From JAHEJB01 sp041748175 (GTDB lineage Bacteria > Bacteroidota > Rhodothermia > Rhodothermales > Rubricoccaceae), in contig JBGTDU010000018.1 in assembly GCA_041748175.1 (NCBI GenBank), positions 1 through 64,000 on the forward strand: a DNA stretch of 64,000 nucleotides, given 5' to 3'. How positions within the stretch are numbered: the stretch's first letter is position 1; every line of letters begins with the position of its first letter. Shown here piece by piece: positions 32,286 to 40,414 of this stretch. The translations under genes and the position numbers were made by a program. The notes beneath the pieces are model-generated. The model worked only from the letters and a program-made list of their open reading frames with translations, made no database searches and was not told the DNA's origin.

Positions 32286-33704
32286 CTAAGCGGTTTCGAC
32301 AACGCTCGCAACGCCTTTCTCGGGCGCCTTCCAGTTCTTGAAATGGTCATTGACGTACACGGCATTGAAGCCCGAGGCACTCAGCAACGCCGACGCGACG
32401 GCGCTCCGGATGCCGCTCTGGCAATGCACGAGAAGCGTTTTGTCTTTGGGGAGTTCATCCATCCGTGCACGCAGCCGGACGTGGGGGATGTGGATGGAAC
32501 CGGCGACGAAGCCCAAATCCACCTCGTCCTGCCGCCGTACATCCAGCACGCACGTTGAGGCGTCTTCCATGCGCTCAGCAAGCTCGACGAAGTCGATGAC
32601 TTCGAACGCTGTGAGATTGGCTGAAGTGAGGTCGTCCGGTGTAATGAACCCCTGGATATCATCAAGCCCGATACGCACCAGGTCGCGGACGATGGCCTCG
32701 ACACTCGCCTCGTCCGCAAGGATATAGATGGGTTTGCCCGGCGGCACGTAGCATCCGGCGACCGTCGGGAAGCTCTTGTCGAAGGGTGCGTGGAGCGACC
32801 CCTTCAGGTAGCCTGCGAAGAACTCGCCGCCCGGACGCGTGTCGATGAGGGCGGACTCTTCGCCAATCGCCTTTTCAACGGATACATGAGGTGGCCTGGG
32901 AAGCGCACCCAGCAGCGCAGGACCCTCCTTGTTTTCTCGCTTCATCCGCGCGAAGTAAAGTGGCGGTTCAGTCTGGCCGTCGAGGATGGCCTCAACGAAT
33001 ACACTTTCTCCTCCGTTCGCGGCCAGAATCGATGGGTTGTTCCTGAGTTCGTAGCCGAGCGTGGTCTGCGGAACGGAGCCGAGTGCCTTGCCGCACGCGC
33101 TCCCGGCGCCGTGGCCGGGCCAGACCTGCAGGTATTCGGGCAGGACTCCAAGCTTCTTGACCGACTCGTACAGCGCCCGCGCCGAGGGCTCACGCGCACC
33201 GACCTCACCCGCGGCTGTTTCGAGGAGATCGGGTCGGCCAAGGTCGCCGACGAAGACGAAGTCGCCGGCAACGAGGCCCATCGGCTCGCTCGCACCGCCG
33301 CCCTCGTCCGTAATCAGGAAGCAGATGTGCTCGGGCGTGTGGCCGGGCGTGTGGATGACCTCAACCTTGATATTGCCCACGTAGAACGTGTCGCCGTCTC
33401 TGACGAGTTGGACATCGAGGCCTTCATCGTTGGCCCAGCCGTACTTCCAGTCCGCGTCGCCCTCATCGGAGAGGTAGGCCTTGACACCTTGCTGCGCCGC
33501 GAACTCCCGCACGCCCGAGAGGTAATCCGCGTGGATGTGGGTCTCCGTTACCGCTACAATTCTGAGGTTCTCGGCAGCAGCCGCCGCTACGTACCTGTCA
33601 ATGTCTCGCTCCGGGTCGATCAGCAGCGCTTCCTTCGTTTTTTGGCAGCCGATGAGGTAGGCGTACTGCGCAAGGTGAGGATCAAAAAGCTGACGAAACA
33701 GCAT
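32286..33704 (-). CDS. Metallo-beta-lactamase/rhodanese protein (persulfide dioxygenase type)
   Basis: A 472-residue protein. The N-terminal MBL domain (1-240) has THIHADYLSG (HxHxDH-like), HTPGHTPEHICF, LVAGDFVFVGDLGRPDL and the VWPGHGAGSACG loop. The SGVREF and DLGRPDLLE forms are those of ETHE1-like persulfide dioxygenases. Two rhodanese domains follow. The first (about 265-355) lacks a catalytic Cys. The second (about 365-465) has LVHCQSGIRSAVASALL with the active Cys. This is the CstB/BLH-like arrangement that oxidises persulfides and handles sulfane sulfur. The transporter pair upstream and the AhpD-like gene downstream support a sulfur role. Confidence 0.9.
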   Translation of the reverse strand: MLFRQLFDPHLAQYAYLIGCQKTKEALLIDPERDIDRYVAAAAAENLRIVAVTETHIHADYLSGVREFAAQQGVKAYLSDEGDADWKYGWANDEGLDVQLVRDGDTFYVGNIKVEVIHTPGHTPEHICFLITDEGGGASEPMGLVAGDFVFVGDLGRPDLLETAAGEVGAREPSARALYESVKKLGVLPEYLQVWPGHGAGSACGKALGSVPQTTLGYELRNNPSILAANGGESVFVEAILDGQTEPPLYFARMKRENKEGPALLGALPRPPHVSVEKAIGEESALIDTRPGGEFFAGYLKGSLHAPFDKSFPTVAGCYVPPGKPIYILADEASVEAIVRDLVRIGLDDIQGFITPDDLTSANLTAFEVIDFVELAERMEDASTCVLDVRRQDEVDLGFVAGSIHIPHVRLRARMDELPKDKTLLVHCQSGIRSAVASALLSASGFNAVYVNDHFKNWKAPEKGVASVVETA

Positions 33705-33726
33705 AATTAGCCTGTATTCTTCTGGG

Positions 33727-34182
33727 TCAATGAGGAAGTCTGGGCTTTAGCTGTCCGTATGTCCACGCACCGACAAGCGCGCTCAGCAGCGCAACAATCA
33801 TGACGCTGTATCCGCTCCCGACGAGAGCATACAGCGGCCCAGGGCACGCACCAGTCAGCGCCCATCCGAACCCAAAGATCAATCCGCCAACGCTCACGCT
33901 GATGCCGCGCTTCATGTCCTTTGGGGCGACAGCAATGGGTCGGTCGTGAATGTCGCGGGCACGGAAGCGCTTCATCAGGAGGATGGAGATCGCAGCCACG
34001 ACCACCGCCGAACCGATCACGCCGTACATGTGGAATGCCTGGAAACGGAACATCTCCTGAATCCGAAACCACGAAACGACTTCGGACTTGATAAGCGTGA
34101 TACCGAAGATCACGCCTAACAATCCATACACGAAGTAGTGGACCGGCTTGACCTCTGGAGACATAATCGTGGGCTGCGTCAT
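33727..34182 (-). CDS. YeeE/YedE-type transporter, second half
   Basis: A 151-residue membrane protein with about four hydrophobic segments (FVYGLLGVIFGITLI, MYGVIGSAVVVAAISILLM, SVSVGGLIFGFGWALTGACPGPLYALVG, VMIVALLSALVGAWTYG). GACPGPLYAL is the conserved motif with the substrate-binding Cys in the YeeE/YedE (PmpB/DUF6691) family. It pairs with the gene at 34192, 9 bases upstream, to form the two-part transporter. Thiosulfate-like or other sulfur substrates are inferred from YeeE. Confidence 0.85.
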   Translation of the reverse strand: MTQPTIMSPEVKPVHYFVYGLLGVIFGITLIKSEVVSWFRIQEMFRFQAFHMYGVIGSAVVVAAISILLMKRFRARDIHDRPIAVAPKDMKRGISVSVGGLIFGFGWALTGACPGPLYALVGSGYSVMIVALLSALVGAWTYGQLKPRLPH

Positions 34183-34191
34183 CGATCGAAC

Positions 34192-34758
34192 CTAGAGCAA
34201 GTACGGGAGAACGAAGTAGGTGACGAGCATCCCGCCAACGAAGAAGCCGATGACCGCGACGAGCGATGGCAGTTGGAAATTCGCCAGTCCGGAGATGGCG
34301 TGGCCCGACGTGCATCCTCCGGCGTACCGTGCGCCAAAGCCTACGAGGAACCCGCCAAGGACCAGGCAAATGAATCCCGGAAGCGAGCCGAGCGCAGACC
34401 AAGAGAGCAGCTCTGCCGGGATGTAGCCCGAGAAATCCGTGACGCCGATTGCCGAGAGATCCGTCCGCGTGGCCTCAGAAATAGCAACAGATTCGCCCCC
34501 ACCCAAGAATAATCCGGCGATGATCCCGCCGATGAAGATGCCGCCCACGAAAACGAGATTCCAACCGCCTTGCTTCTTCCAGTCGTACTTGAAATACTCG
34601 GCACGCCCCGGCAAAATCGCCGCGCACGTATGCTGTAAGCTCGACGAAACGCCAAACGGCTGGCCTACCACGTAGAGCAAGGCAGGCACCATCAGGCCTA
34701 TAATTGGCCCAGCGATATACCATGGCCAGGGCTGGGAGATGAGTTCGAGCATGAGCAT
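34192..34758 (-). CDS. YeeE/YedE-type transporter, first half
   Basis: A 188-residue membrane protein: PWYIAGPIIGLMVPALLYVVG, LVFVGGIFIGGIIAGLFLG, GFICLVLGGFLVGFGARYAGGCTSGHAISGLANFQLPSLVAVIGFFVGGMLVTYFVL. ARYAGGCTSGHAISGL is the first-half YeeE/YedE motif with its conserved Cys. With the 33727 product it makes a complete transporter (PmpA/PmpB split form). It is the first gene of the sulfur operon, which runs minus-strand from here to 31708. Confidence 0.85.
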   Translation of the reverse strand: MLMLELISQPWPWYIAGPIIGLMVPALLYVVGQPFGVSSSLQHTCAAILPGRAEYFKYDWKKQGGWNLVFVGGIFIGGIIAGLFLGGGESVAISEATRTDLSAIGVTDFSGYIPAELLSWSALGSLPGFICLVLGGFLVGFGARYAGGCTSGHAISGLANFQLPSLVAVIGFFVGGMLVTYFVLPYLL

Positions 34759-34845
34759 TTAGAAATCTGACCGGACGTTTAGCAAGCAAGCTATCAAAGT
34801 GCTCACTCACTGCGGATTCTTTGGGAAAGTCTAACCTAGAAAACC

Positions 34846-34865
34846 CCTCCCTTGAAGAGGGAGGT
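34846..34865. repeat. CCTCCC/GGGAGG hairpin, dispersed type
   Basis: A 6-bp stem CCTCCC / GGGAGG around a TTGAAGA loop, just beyond the start of the transporter operon. It is of the pyrimidine/purine-rich hairpin type common in spacers of this genome. No gene in 34759-34973. Confidence 0.4.
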
Positions 34866-34973
34866 GCCGAACTTGCGAGGCGGAGCGTGTCGTCGCGGGA
34901 TGATTGTGCGTCCTCACGCCAAGCCTACACCCCAGTCTGCCATACGCCGGACAGCCCCCAAACGGAGCGGATT

Positions 34974-35441
34974 CTAATTGGCATCGCCAGCGTCCGCGCA
35001 TTGTCCACGTACCCACTCTGCGAGATCGCCATCAGGCTCAGTGCTAAGCCGCCGCATATCCCGCAAAGTCGTCACGGTGAACTCACGCGAATAGGCTCCG
35101 AGATGGCCATATTCGCCGGGTCTCGTCATGTCACCTTCCACACGCACGAGAACATACGGGCCACGACCTCCTCTCGACTCCGTCGCGGGTTCGATCATCG
35201 CGCGGTACCGCTCAGAGAACTCGGCGTTCATGCCCATCCACCACTGTTCTCCCGGCTCGCCGCACGGGTACAGGATGGATGCCTCAAAACCGCTAACGAA
35301 GATGCCGGTTACTTCGTTTGAATCCACTATACTAACCTCTTGGCTAACGTCGCCAAGATCGTTTTCCGATACGGATTCATCCGGCGCGGTGGCGCACGCA
35401 GACAGGAAAAGAAAGAAGGCAAGCAGAGAGGATCGCTTCAT
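34974..35441 (-). CDS. Hypothetical lipoprotein
   Basis: A 155-residue protein with signal MKRSSLLAFFLFLSAC (lipobox Cys16), then VTGIFVSGFEASILYPCGEPGEQWWMGMNAEFSERYRAMIEPATESRGGRGPYVLVRVEGDMTRPGEYGHLGAYSREFTVTTLRDMRRL. The G.F.SGFE.S.L.PCG...WW motif and the beta-strand rhythm suggest a small OB or NlpE-like beta domain of the kind found in envelope stress sensors. It starts 9 bases after the Fe-S carrier gene stops. Confidence 0.7.
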   Translation of the reverse strand: MKRSSLLAFFLFLSACATAPDESVSENDLGDVSQEVSIVDSNEVTGIFVSGFEASILYPCGEPGEQWWMGMNAEFSERYRAMIEPATESRGGRGPYVLVRVEGDMTRPGEYGHLGAYSREFTVTTLRDMRRLSTEPDGDLAEWVRGQCADAGDAN

Positions 35442-35450
35442 TCGGAGACG

Positions 35451-35798
35451 CTATAGGGAAAACGACTCACCACACGCGCACGTCCGCGACGCCTGCGGGT
35501 TGTTGAAATGGAAGCCCTTCCCGTCCAGACCATCCGAGAAATCGAGCGTCGTGCCTTCGACGTAAAGGAAGCTCTTGCGGTCCATGATGACCCGCAGGCC
35601 CTGCTCTTCCAGTTCCGTGTCGGATTCGCCCTTGACCGTGTCCCAACCGAGGTCGTACGTGAGGCCAGAACAGCCGCCCTCGATGACTGCCACGCGGAGG
35701 AACGTCTCCGCGGGATCCATGCTTTCGTTTGCGGCAACTTCCCGAAGACGGCTCGCAGCGGCTTCGGTAATTTGAATGGCGGGGGTTGTGATTTGCAT
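35451..35798 (-). CDS. A-type Fe-S carrier (IscA/SufA/ErpA)
   Basis: A 115-residue protein that receives and passes on Fe-S clusters. ITEAAASRLREVA, RVAVIEGGCSGLTYDLGWD (first Cys) and FHFNNPQASRTCACGESFSL (CxCG) give the three conserved cysteines. Divergent from sufB, with 268 bases between, so Fe-S assembly genes lie on both sides. The C-terminal CACGESF is typical of SufA/ErpA. Confidence 0.93.
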   Translation of the reverse strand: MQITTPAIQITEAAASRLREVAANESMDPAETFLRVAVIEGGCSGLTYDLGWDTVKGESDTELEEQGLRVIMDRKSFLYVEGTTLDFSDGLDGKGFHFNNPQASRTCACGESFSL

Positions 35799-35834
35799 TG
35801 GGTCGGTGTCTTGGTTCGCCGCTGATAAGTTGTC

Positions 35835-35854
35835 ATCCTGAACTTGTTTCAGGA
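35835..35854. repeat. Short palindromic element (CCTGAA/TTCAGG)
   Basis: ATCCTGAA, CTTG, TTTCAGGAT: an 8-bp stem with a 4-base loop in the spacer between the Fe-S carrier and sufB. This palindrome is a well-known type of dispersed intergenic repeat. No gene was seen in the spacer; it must also hold the two divergent promoters. Confidence 0.5.
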
Positions 35855-36066
35855 TCTGAGCGGCAACCCAACAATCAACGGCTCCACGTGTCGCTTTAGA
35901 TCCCGAAATGAAGTCGGGAAGACAGCAACAGGAATCAGCTCGAGTCTTCTTACTTCGGAGGTGGCCCCGGTATCCGCCTCCGTGAATGCTTCATGGACAT
36001 ACCGGAAAAGGGAACCCTCATCGTCGGATACGGTACCGCCTTACTCTCCTCCGCGCCCATCATACC

Positions 36067-37530
36067 ATGGCAAACTACACCGAGCACGACTTCTTCGAGG
36101 ACGTTGCAGAGGAAGGATACAAGTACGGCTTCGTAACCGACATCGAATCCACGAGAGCCCCGAAAGGGCTTTCGGAGGACACGATTCGGTACATCTCGGC
36201 GCAGAAGAACGAGCCCGACTGGCTCCTGGAAAGCAGGCTCAAAGCCTATCACCAGTTCATTAAGATGCTCGACGAGGGCGGGCTTCCCGGATGGGCGCAC
36301 CTGAAACTCCCTGAGATCGACTTTCAGGATTCCTTCTACTTCTCGGCCCCCGGCAATAAGGCGAAATACGATTCGATTGACGACGTCCCGCAGGAGATCC
36401 TTGACGACTTTGCTCGGCTCGGCATCCCACTCGGCGAGCAAGCCGTGCTCGCCGGCGTGGCCGTGGACGCGGTGATGGATTCGGTCTCGGTGGCGACGAC
36501 GTTCAAGGAAGAGCTTGGAAAACACGGCGTCATTTTCTGCTCGTTCTCGGACGCCGTTGAGAACCACCCGGAACTCGTCCGGAAGTATATGGGCTCGGTC
36601 GTGCCCTACACGGATAATCTTTTCGCCGCGCTGAACTCGGCGGTGTTTTCCGACGGCAGCTTTTGCTACATCCCGCCGGGCGTACGCTGCCCGATGGAAT
36701 TGAGTACCTACTTCCGCATCAACGAAGCCAACACGGGCCAATTTGAGCGAACGCTGCTGATCTGCGACGAAGGCGGTTACGTCTCGTACATGGAAGGCTG
36801 CACGGCACCGATGCGCGACGAGAACCAGCTCCACGCAGCGATCGTCGAGATCATTGCTCACAAGGATGCGGAGGTCAAATACTCGACCGTCCAGAACTGG
36901 TACCCCGGCAACGCGGAAGGCGTCGGTGGCATCTTCAACTTTGTGACGAAGCGCGGCCTCTGCGAGGGCTCGCATTCCAAGATCACGTGGACGCAGCTTG
37001 AGACGGGCTCCGCGATCACCTGGAAGTATCCTTCCTGCATTCTGAAGGGCGACCACTCCGTCGGCGAGTTCTACTCGGTGGCGTTCACGAAGGACTATCA
37101 GCAGGCCGACACGGGCACCAAGATGATCCACCTCGGGAAGAACACACGGAGCACCATCATCTCGAAAGGCATCTCGGCTGGGCATTCGAATAACTCCTAC
37201 CGCGGGCTCGTGCGCGTGAACAAGCGGGCAACCGGCGCGCGAAATTTCTCGCAGTGCGATTCGCTACTCATCGGCGACCAGTGTGGTGCGCACACGTTCC
37301 CGTACATCGAAATCCACAACTCAACGGCAAAGGTCGAGCACGAGGCCACGACCTCAAAGGTTGGCGAGGACCAAATGTTTTACTGCAAGCAGCGCGGGGT
37401 CTCGGAGCAGGATGCGCTCAACCTGATCGTGAACGGCTACGCAAAGGAGATCCTCGCCCAACTGCCGATGGAGTTCGCCGTCGAAGCGCAGAAGCTGCTT
37501 TCGGTTCAGCTCGAAGGCTCCGTTGGATGA
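36067..37530 (+). CDS. sufB: Fe-S assembly scaffold SufB
   Basis: A 487-residue subunit of the SufBCD scaffold complex. Typical blocks: EEGYKYGFVTDIES, FYFSAPGNK, LAGVAVDAVMDSVSVATTF, SFCYIPPGVRCPMELSTYFRIN, EGCTAPMRDENQLHAAIVEI, VQNWYPGNAEGVGGIFNFVTKRGLC, and C-terminal RNFSQCDSLLIGDQCGAHTFPYIEIHNSTAKVEHEATTSKVGEDQMFYCKQRG, which holds the Cys and Glu used in cluster assembly. ATG at 36067 fits the family start (MANYTEHDFFEDV). A longer frame begins at 35986. It is the first gene of sufBCD. Confidence 0.96.
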   Translation: MANYTEHDFFEDVAEEGYKYGFVTDIESTRAPKGLSEDTIRYISAQKNEPDWLLESRLKAYHQFIKMLDEGGLPGWAHLKLPEIDFQDSFYFSAPGNKAKYDSIDDVPQEILDDFARLGIPLGEQAVLAGVAVDAVMDSVSVATTFKEELGKHGVIFCSFSDAVENHPELVRKYMGSVVPYTDNLFAALNSAVFSDGSFCYIPPGVRCPMELSTYFRINEANTGQFERTLLICDEGGYVSYMEGCTAPMRDENQLHAAIVEIIAHKDAEVKYSTVQNWYPGNAEGVGGIFNFVTKRGLCEGSHSKITWTQLETGSAITWKYPSCILKGDHSVGEFYSVAFTKDYQQADTGTKMIHLGKNTRSTIISKGISAGHSNNSYRGLVRVNKRATGARNFSQCDSLLIGDQCGAHTFPYIEIHNSTAKVEHEATTSKVGEDQMFYCKQRGVSEQDALNLIVNGYAKEILAQLPMEFAVEAQKLLSVQLEGSVG

Positions 37531-37624
37531 GCATGGGAAAATGGAAGAGAGGAGAAAGAAAGACGCCCTCTCCCTCTTTCGCCCACTCCCCCTTTCACCC
37601 TCTCTCTGAAACACGCAAACTCGA
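37531..37624 (+). repeat. Purine-then-pyrimidine spacer between sufB and sufC
   Basis: The transcript-sense strand changes from purine-rich (AAAATGGAAGAGAGGAG) to pyrimidine-rich (CTCTCCCTCTTTC, CACCCTCTCTC), so the mRNA can fold into an imperfect hairpin. A second such spacer separates sufC and sufD. Confidence 0.5.
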
Positions 37625-38389
37625 ATGCTCAACATCACCAACCTCCACGCCTCCGTCGAGGATCATGAGATCCTGAAAGGCCTTTCGCTGGAGGTGAACC
37701 CTGGCGAAGTGCACGCCCTCATGGGGCCGAACGGCTCCGGTAAATCGACGCTGGCCGGCATTTTGGCGGGCAAGGACGATTACCTGATTTCGCAAGGCTC
37801 GATCTCGTTCAAGGGCGAGGACCTCACTGAAATGGCCCCCGAGGAACGCGCGCGCGAGGGCCTTTTCCTCGCGTTCCAGTACCCCGTGGAGCTGCCCGGC
37901 GTGAGCACCATGCAATTCCTGAAAACCGCGGTGAACTCGATTCGGGCGCACCGGGGGCTTGAGGATATGAACGTGGCCGAGTTCCTCCGCCTGATGCGCG
38001 AGAAAGCCGATTTCGTCAACCTCGACCACGGCCTGATGACGCGCGCGGTCAACGAAGGATTCTCCGGCGGTGAGAAGAAACGCGCCGAGATTTTCCAGAT
38101 GGCGATGCTCGATCCGCAGCTGGCTATCCTCGACGAAACCGACTCCGGCCTCGACATCGATGCCCTACGCATCGTGGCCGATGGCGTCAATAAAATGTGT
38201 GATGGAAACCGCTCGTTCCTCATCATAACCCACTACCAGCGACTGCTGAATTTCATCGTCCCCGACTTCGTCCATGTTCTTCTGGATGGCCGCATCGTAA
38301 AATCCGGCGGCAAGGAATTGGCGTTTGAAATGGAGGAGAAGGGCTACGACTGGATCAAGGAAGAAAATGGCGCTGAGCTTGTAGCCTGA
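37625..38389 (+). CDS. sufC: Fe-S assembly ATPase SufC
   Basis: A 254-residue ABC-type ATPase of the SufBCD complex. Walker A GPNGSGKSTLAG, Q-loop FLAFQYPVELPGV, signature GFSGGEKKRAEIFQMAMLDPQLAILDETDSGLDID (signature motif followed by Walker B and catalytic Glu), and switch IITHYQRLLN. All residues for ATP hydrolysis are present. It powers the conformational change that exposes the SufB/SufD cluster site. Confidence 0.97.
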   Translation: MLNITNLHASVEDHEILKGLSLEVNPGEVHALMGPNGSGKSTLAGILAGKDDYLISQGSISFKGEDLTEMAPEERAREGLFLAFQYPVELPGVSTMQFLKTAVNSIRAHRGLEDMNVAEFLRLMREKADFVNLDHGLMTRAVNEGFSGGEKKRAEIFQMAMLDPQLAILDETDSGLDIDALRIVADGVNKMCDGNRSFLIITHYQRLLNFIVPDFVHVLLDGRIVKSGGKELAFEMEEKGYDWIKEENGAELVA

Positions 38390-38395
38390 GAAAGG

Positions 38396-38480
38396 GAGAA
38401 TGAAAGAATGGGGGAATGGGAGATTTCACTCTCCTTCCTCTTCCTCTTCCTCTCCCCCTCTCTTCCATTCCCGGACACCA
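38396..38480 (+). repeat. Purine-then-pyrimidine spacer between sufC and sufD
   Basis: Imperfect inverted repeat: a GGGAGAATGAAAGAATGGGG left arm and a CCCCCTCTCTTCCATTCCC right arm around a short centre with repeated CTTCCT. The left arm follows the sufC stop and the right arm precedes the sufD start. It is similar in composition to the insertion in ileS. Confidence 0.55.
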
Positions 38481-38481
38481 A

Positions 38482-39798
38482 ATGTCAATGACTGACACAA
38501 AGAGAGATCTCTACCACGAAGCGCTGGCCGAATACGATCGGGTGTTCAGCGGCGATGGTGCCCCTCGCCCATTTGCCGAGCTCCGGCGACGTGGCCGCGA
38601 TGCGTTCGAGATCCTCGGCATCCCAACGAAGAAGAACGAGGCCTGGAAATACACCGACATCCAGCGTGCGCTCCCAAGCGAAGTGTCATTCGGCGGCCGA
38701 CGCGAACTGCGCATCAACTCCGATGACGTTGCCACGCACGCGATTCCGGGACTCGACGCGCGCACCATCGTCGTCGTGAACGGCGTCTTTCAACCTTCTC
38801 TATCTGACCTTTTCGATCTGGGCGACATCGTGATTACAAGCCTTCGCGATGCGGCGGAACTGCACCCGGAGTTGATGGAAACTCACTACGGCCGCTATGC
38901 GGATGTGAACGAAAGCGCGTTCGTGGCGCTGAACTCAGCGTTCGACCTGGACGGCGTCTTTCTGCACGTGCCAGCTGGTGTCGTTGTTGAACAGCCGATT
39001 CGCATCCTCCACGCTGTCGACGTGGAAGCGGAGTCTGTCATCCAGAGCCGCCAATTGTTTGTGTTTGGACGGAACAGCCAGGCGCGGGTAATCGAATCGC
39101 ATCACGCTCGAACGACGGCTGAGAATCAGTTCGGCAACCACGTAACGGAGATCGTGGTAGGCCAGGATGCCGTCGTCGATCACTACCGGATCGAAGACGA
39201 AGGTGACCACGCCGCGCAGGTCAACACGACCCAGATTCATCAGTCGGATCGGTCGGTTTTCACGACGGTGACATTCACGTTTGCATCGGGCCTCGTCCGA
39301 AATGACGTCAATCTTGTCGCCGACGGCGAGCATTGCGAGTCGAATATCGGCGGCCTTTACATCGCACGCGGGGATCAGCACGTCGACAACCACACGCTTG
39401 TGGATCACCTCAAGCCAGGTTGCAACTCCAGCGAGTTGTACAAAGGCATTATCTACGACCGCGCGACGGGCGTTTTCAACGGCAAGGTGATGGTGCGCCG
39501 TGAGGCCCAACAAACGAACGCGTACCAGCAGAGCCAGGGTGTTGTCTTATCGGATGACGCTGATCATTACTCGAAGCCGGAGCTTGAGATCTACGCCGAC
39601 GACGTGAAGTGTTCGCACGGTTCTACGACGGGCGAGATCGATCCGGACGCGTTGTTCTACTGCCGCGCCCGCGGAATCTCGCTCGACGACGCGCGATCGA
39701 TTCTCCTCTATGCCTTCGCCCACGATGTGGTGGAGCAAGTGAAGCTGGAACCCCTGCGCGACTGGCTCGACCTCCGCATCGGCGAGCGGCTGGACTGA
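38482..39798 (+). CDS. sufD: Fe-S assembly protein SufD
   Basis: A 438-residue SufB paralogue in the scaffold complex. The N-terminal helical part has EILGIPTKKNEAWKYTDIQ, the canonical SufD start motif. The beta-helix core has NSAFDLDGVFLHVPAGVVVEQPIRI, IGGLYIARGDQHVDNHTLVDHLKPGCNSSELYKGI, FNGKVMVRREAQQTNAYQQSQ and DDVKCSHGSTTGEIDPDALFYCRARGI. ATG at 38482 is chosen over a frame start at 38416 that lies in the low-complexity spacer. Confidence 0.96.
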   Translation: MSMTDTKRDLYHEALAEYDRVFSGDGAPRPFAELRRRGRDAFEILGIPTKKNEAWKYTDIQRALPSEVSFGGRRELRINSDDVATHAIPGLDARTIVVVNGVFQPSLSDLFDLGDIVITSLRDAAELHPELMETHYGRYADVNESAFVALNSAFDLDGVFLHVPAGVVVEQPIRILHAVDVEAESVIQSRQLFVFGRNSQARVIESHHARTTAENQFGNHVTEIVVGQDAVVDHYRIEDEGDHAAQVNTTQIHQSDRSVFTTVTFTFASGLVRNDVNLVADGEHCESNIGGLYIARGDQHVDNHTLVDHLKPGCNSSELYKGIIYDRATGVFNGKVMVRREAQQTNAYQQSQGVVLSDDADHYSKPELEIYADDVKCSHGSTTGEIDPDALFYCRARGISLDDARSILLYAFAHDVVEQVKLEPLRDWLDLRIGERLD

Positions 39799-39814
39799 TC
39801 GCGTTTGTATAGGG

Positions 39815-39852
39815 ACAGGACAGGACACGCCGTGTCCCCACAAATGTGAGCC
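39815..39852. repeat. GGACACG palindrome downstream of sufD
   Basis: GGACAGGACAGGACACGCCGTG TCC arrangement: a perfect palindrome GGACACG / CGTGTCC preceded by GGACA repeats. Its core is the same as that of the hairpin at 7251-7270. It precedes the GGTAGG element below. Confidence 0.5.
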
Positions 39853-39880
39853 ACGGCGCGCTCGGCGAGCACGTCCTACC
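39853..39880 (-). repeat. GGTAGG palindromic element at the 3' end of the flavodoxin gene
   Basis: On the minus strand it reads GGTAGGACGTGCTCGCCGAG then CGCGCCG; the core GTGCTCGCCGAGCGCGCCG is identical to that at 8049-8075. The flavodoxin stop codon TAG (39876-39878) lies inside GGTAGG, so the element supplies the stop. Confidence 0.8.
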
Positions 39881-40343
39881 ACTTAGCGGAAAATGCCTCC
39901 GCAACGTTCATCGCCCACCTTTTCGAGGCATCCAGGTGCCTTGGCTTGGGCGTGCCGTCGATCTCGAGAATCTCAACAGCCGGAATCGCACCACACGCTG
40001 ACAGGGTCTCGGTTAGCTTGAAATTGGCCGTGAGATAGTCCGGGTCGTAGTCGTGGTCGCCGAGGCCGATCATCCCGAATGAAAGACCGGACAAATCTGG
40101 CTTGACGGCCACGAGAGCATCGTAAAACTCCACGGTGTTGTCCGGGAATGTGCCCTCTGCCCATGTGCACATCACGACCACGAGCTGGCGGTAATCGACA
40201 AGCATCTCGGGGTAGGCCTCCGCCATATCCACCACATGGCAAGTGAATCCCCCGTCGCCGAGCTGCTCGGCCACGACCTCGGCCACGGCCTCTGAGTTGC
40301 CCGTCTGCGTACCGACGAGGAGAAGGATGTCGGGGTGGGACAC
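39876..40343 (-). CDS. Flavodoxin
   Basis: A 155-residue FMN electron carrier: LLLVGTQTGNSEAVAEVVAEQL (phosphate loop TQTGNSE), MCTWAEGTFPDNTVEFYDAL (first isoalloxazine loop with W and G) and FGMIGLGDHDYDPDYLTANFKLTETLSACGA. The length fits the short-chain class. It is on the opposite strand to sufD. Its stop codon is formed by the repeat element at 39853-39880. Confidence 0.92.
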   Translation of the reverse strand: MSHPDILLLVGTQTGNSEAVAEVVAEQLGDGGFTCHVVDMAEAYPEMLVDYRQLVVVMCTWAEGTFPDNTVEFYDALVAVKPDLSGLSFGMIGLGDHDYDPDYLTANFKLTETLSACGAIPAVEILEIDGTPKPRHLDASKRWAMNVAEAFSAKW

Positions 40344-40362
40344 AATAGATAAATCGTATTCC

Positions 40363-40413
40363 GTAGTGCGTAGTGAACAAAGTCACCAGAATCTTACGCA
40401 AGACGCACTACGC
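40363..40413. repeat. TAGTGCGT inverted repeat between flavodoxin and protease genes
   Basis: TAGTGCGT (40364-40371) and ACGCACTA (40403-40410) form an 8-bp stem with a 31-base loop. It is a common dispersed type of element and fills the 71-base spacer. Confidence 0.5.
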
Positions 40414-40414
40414 G

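Noticed and set aside
35950..37185. Minus-strand frame of 411 codons
   Set aside because: Antisense to sufB.
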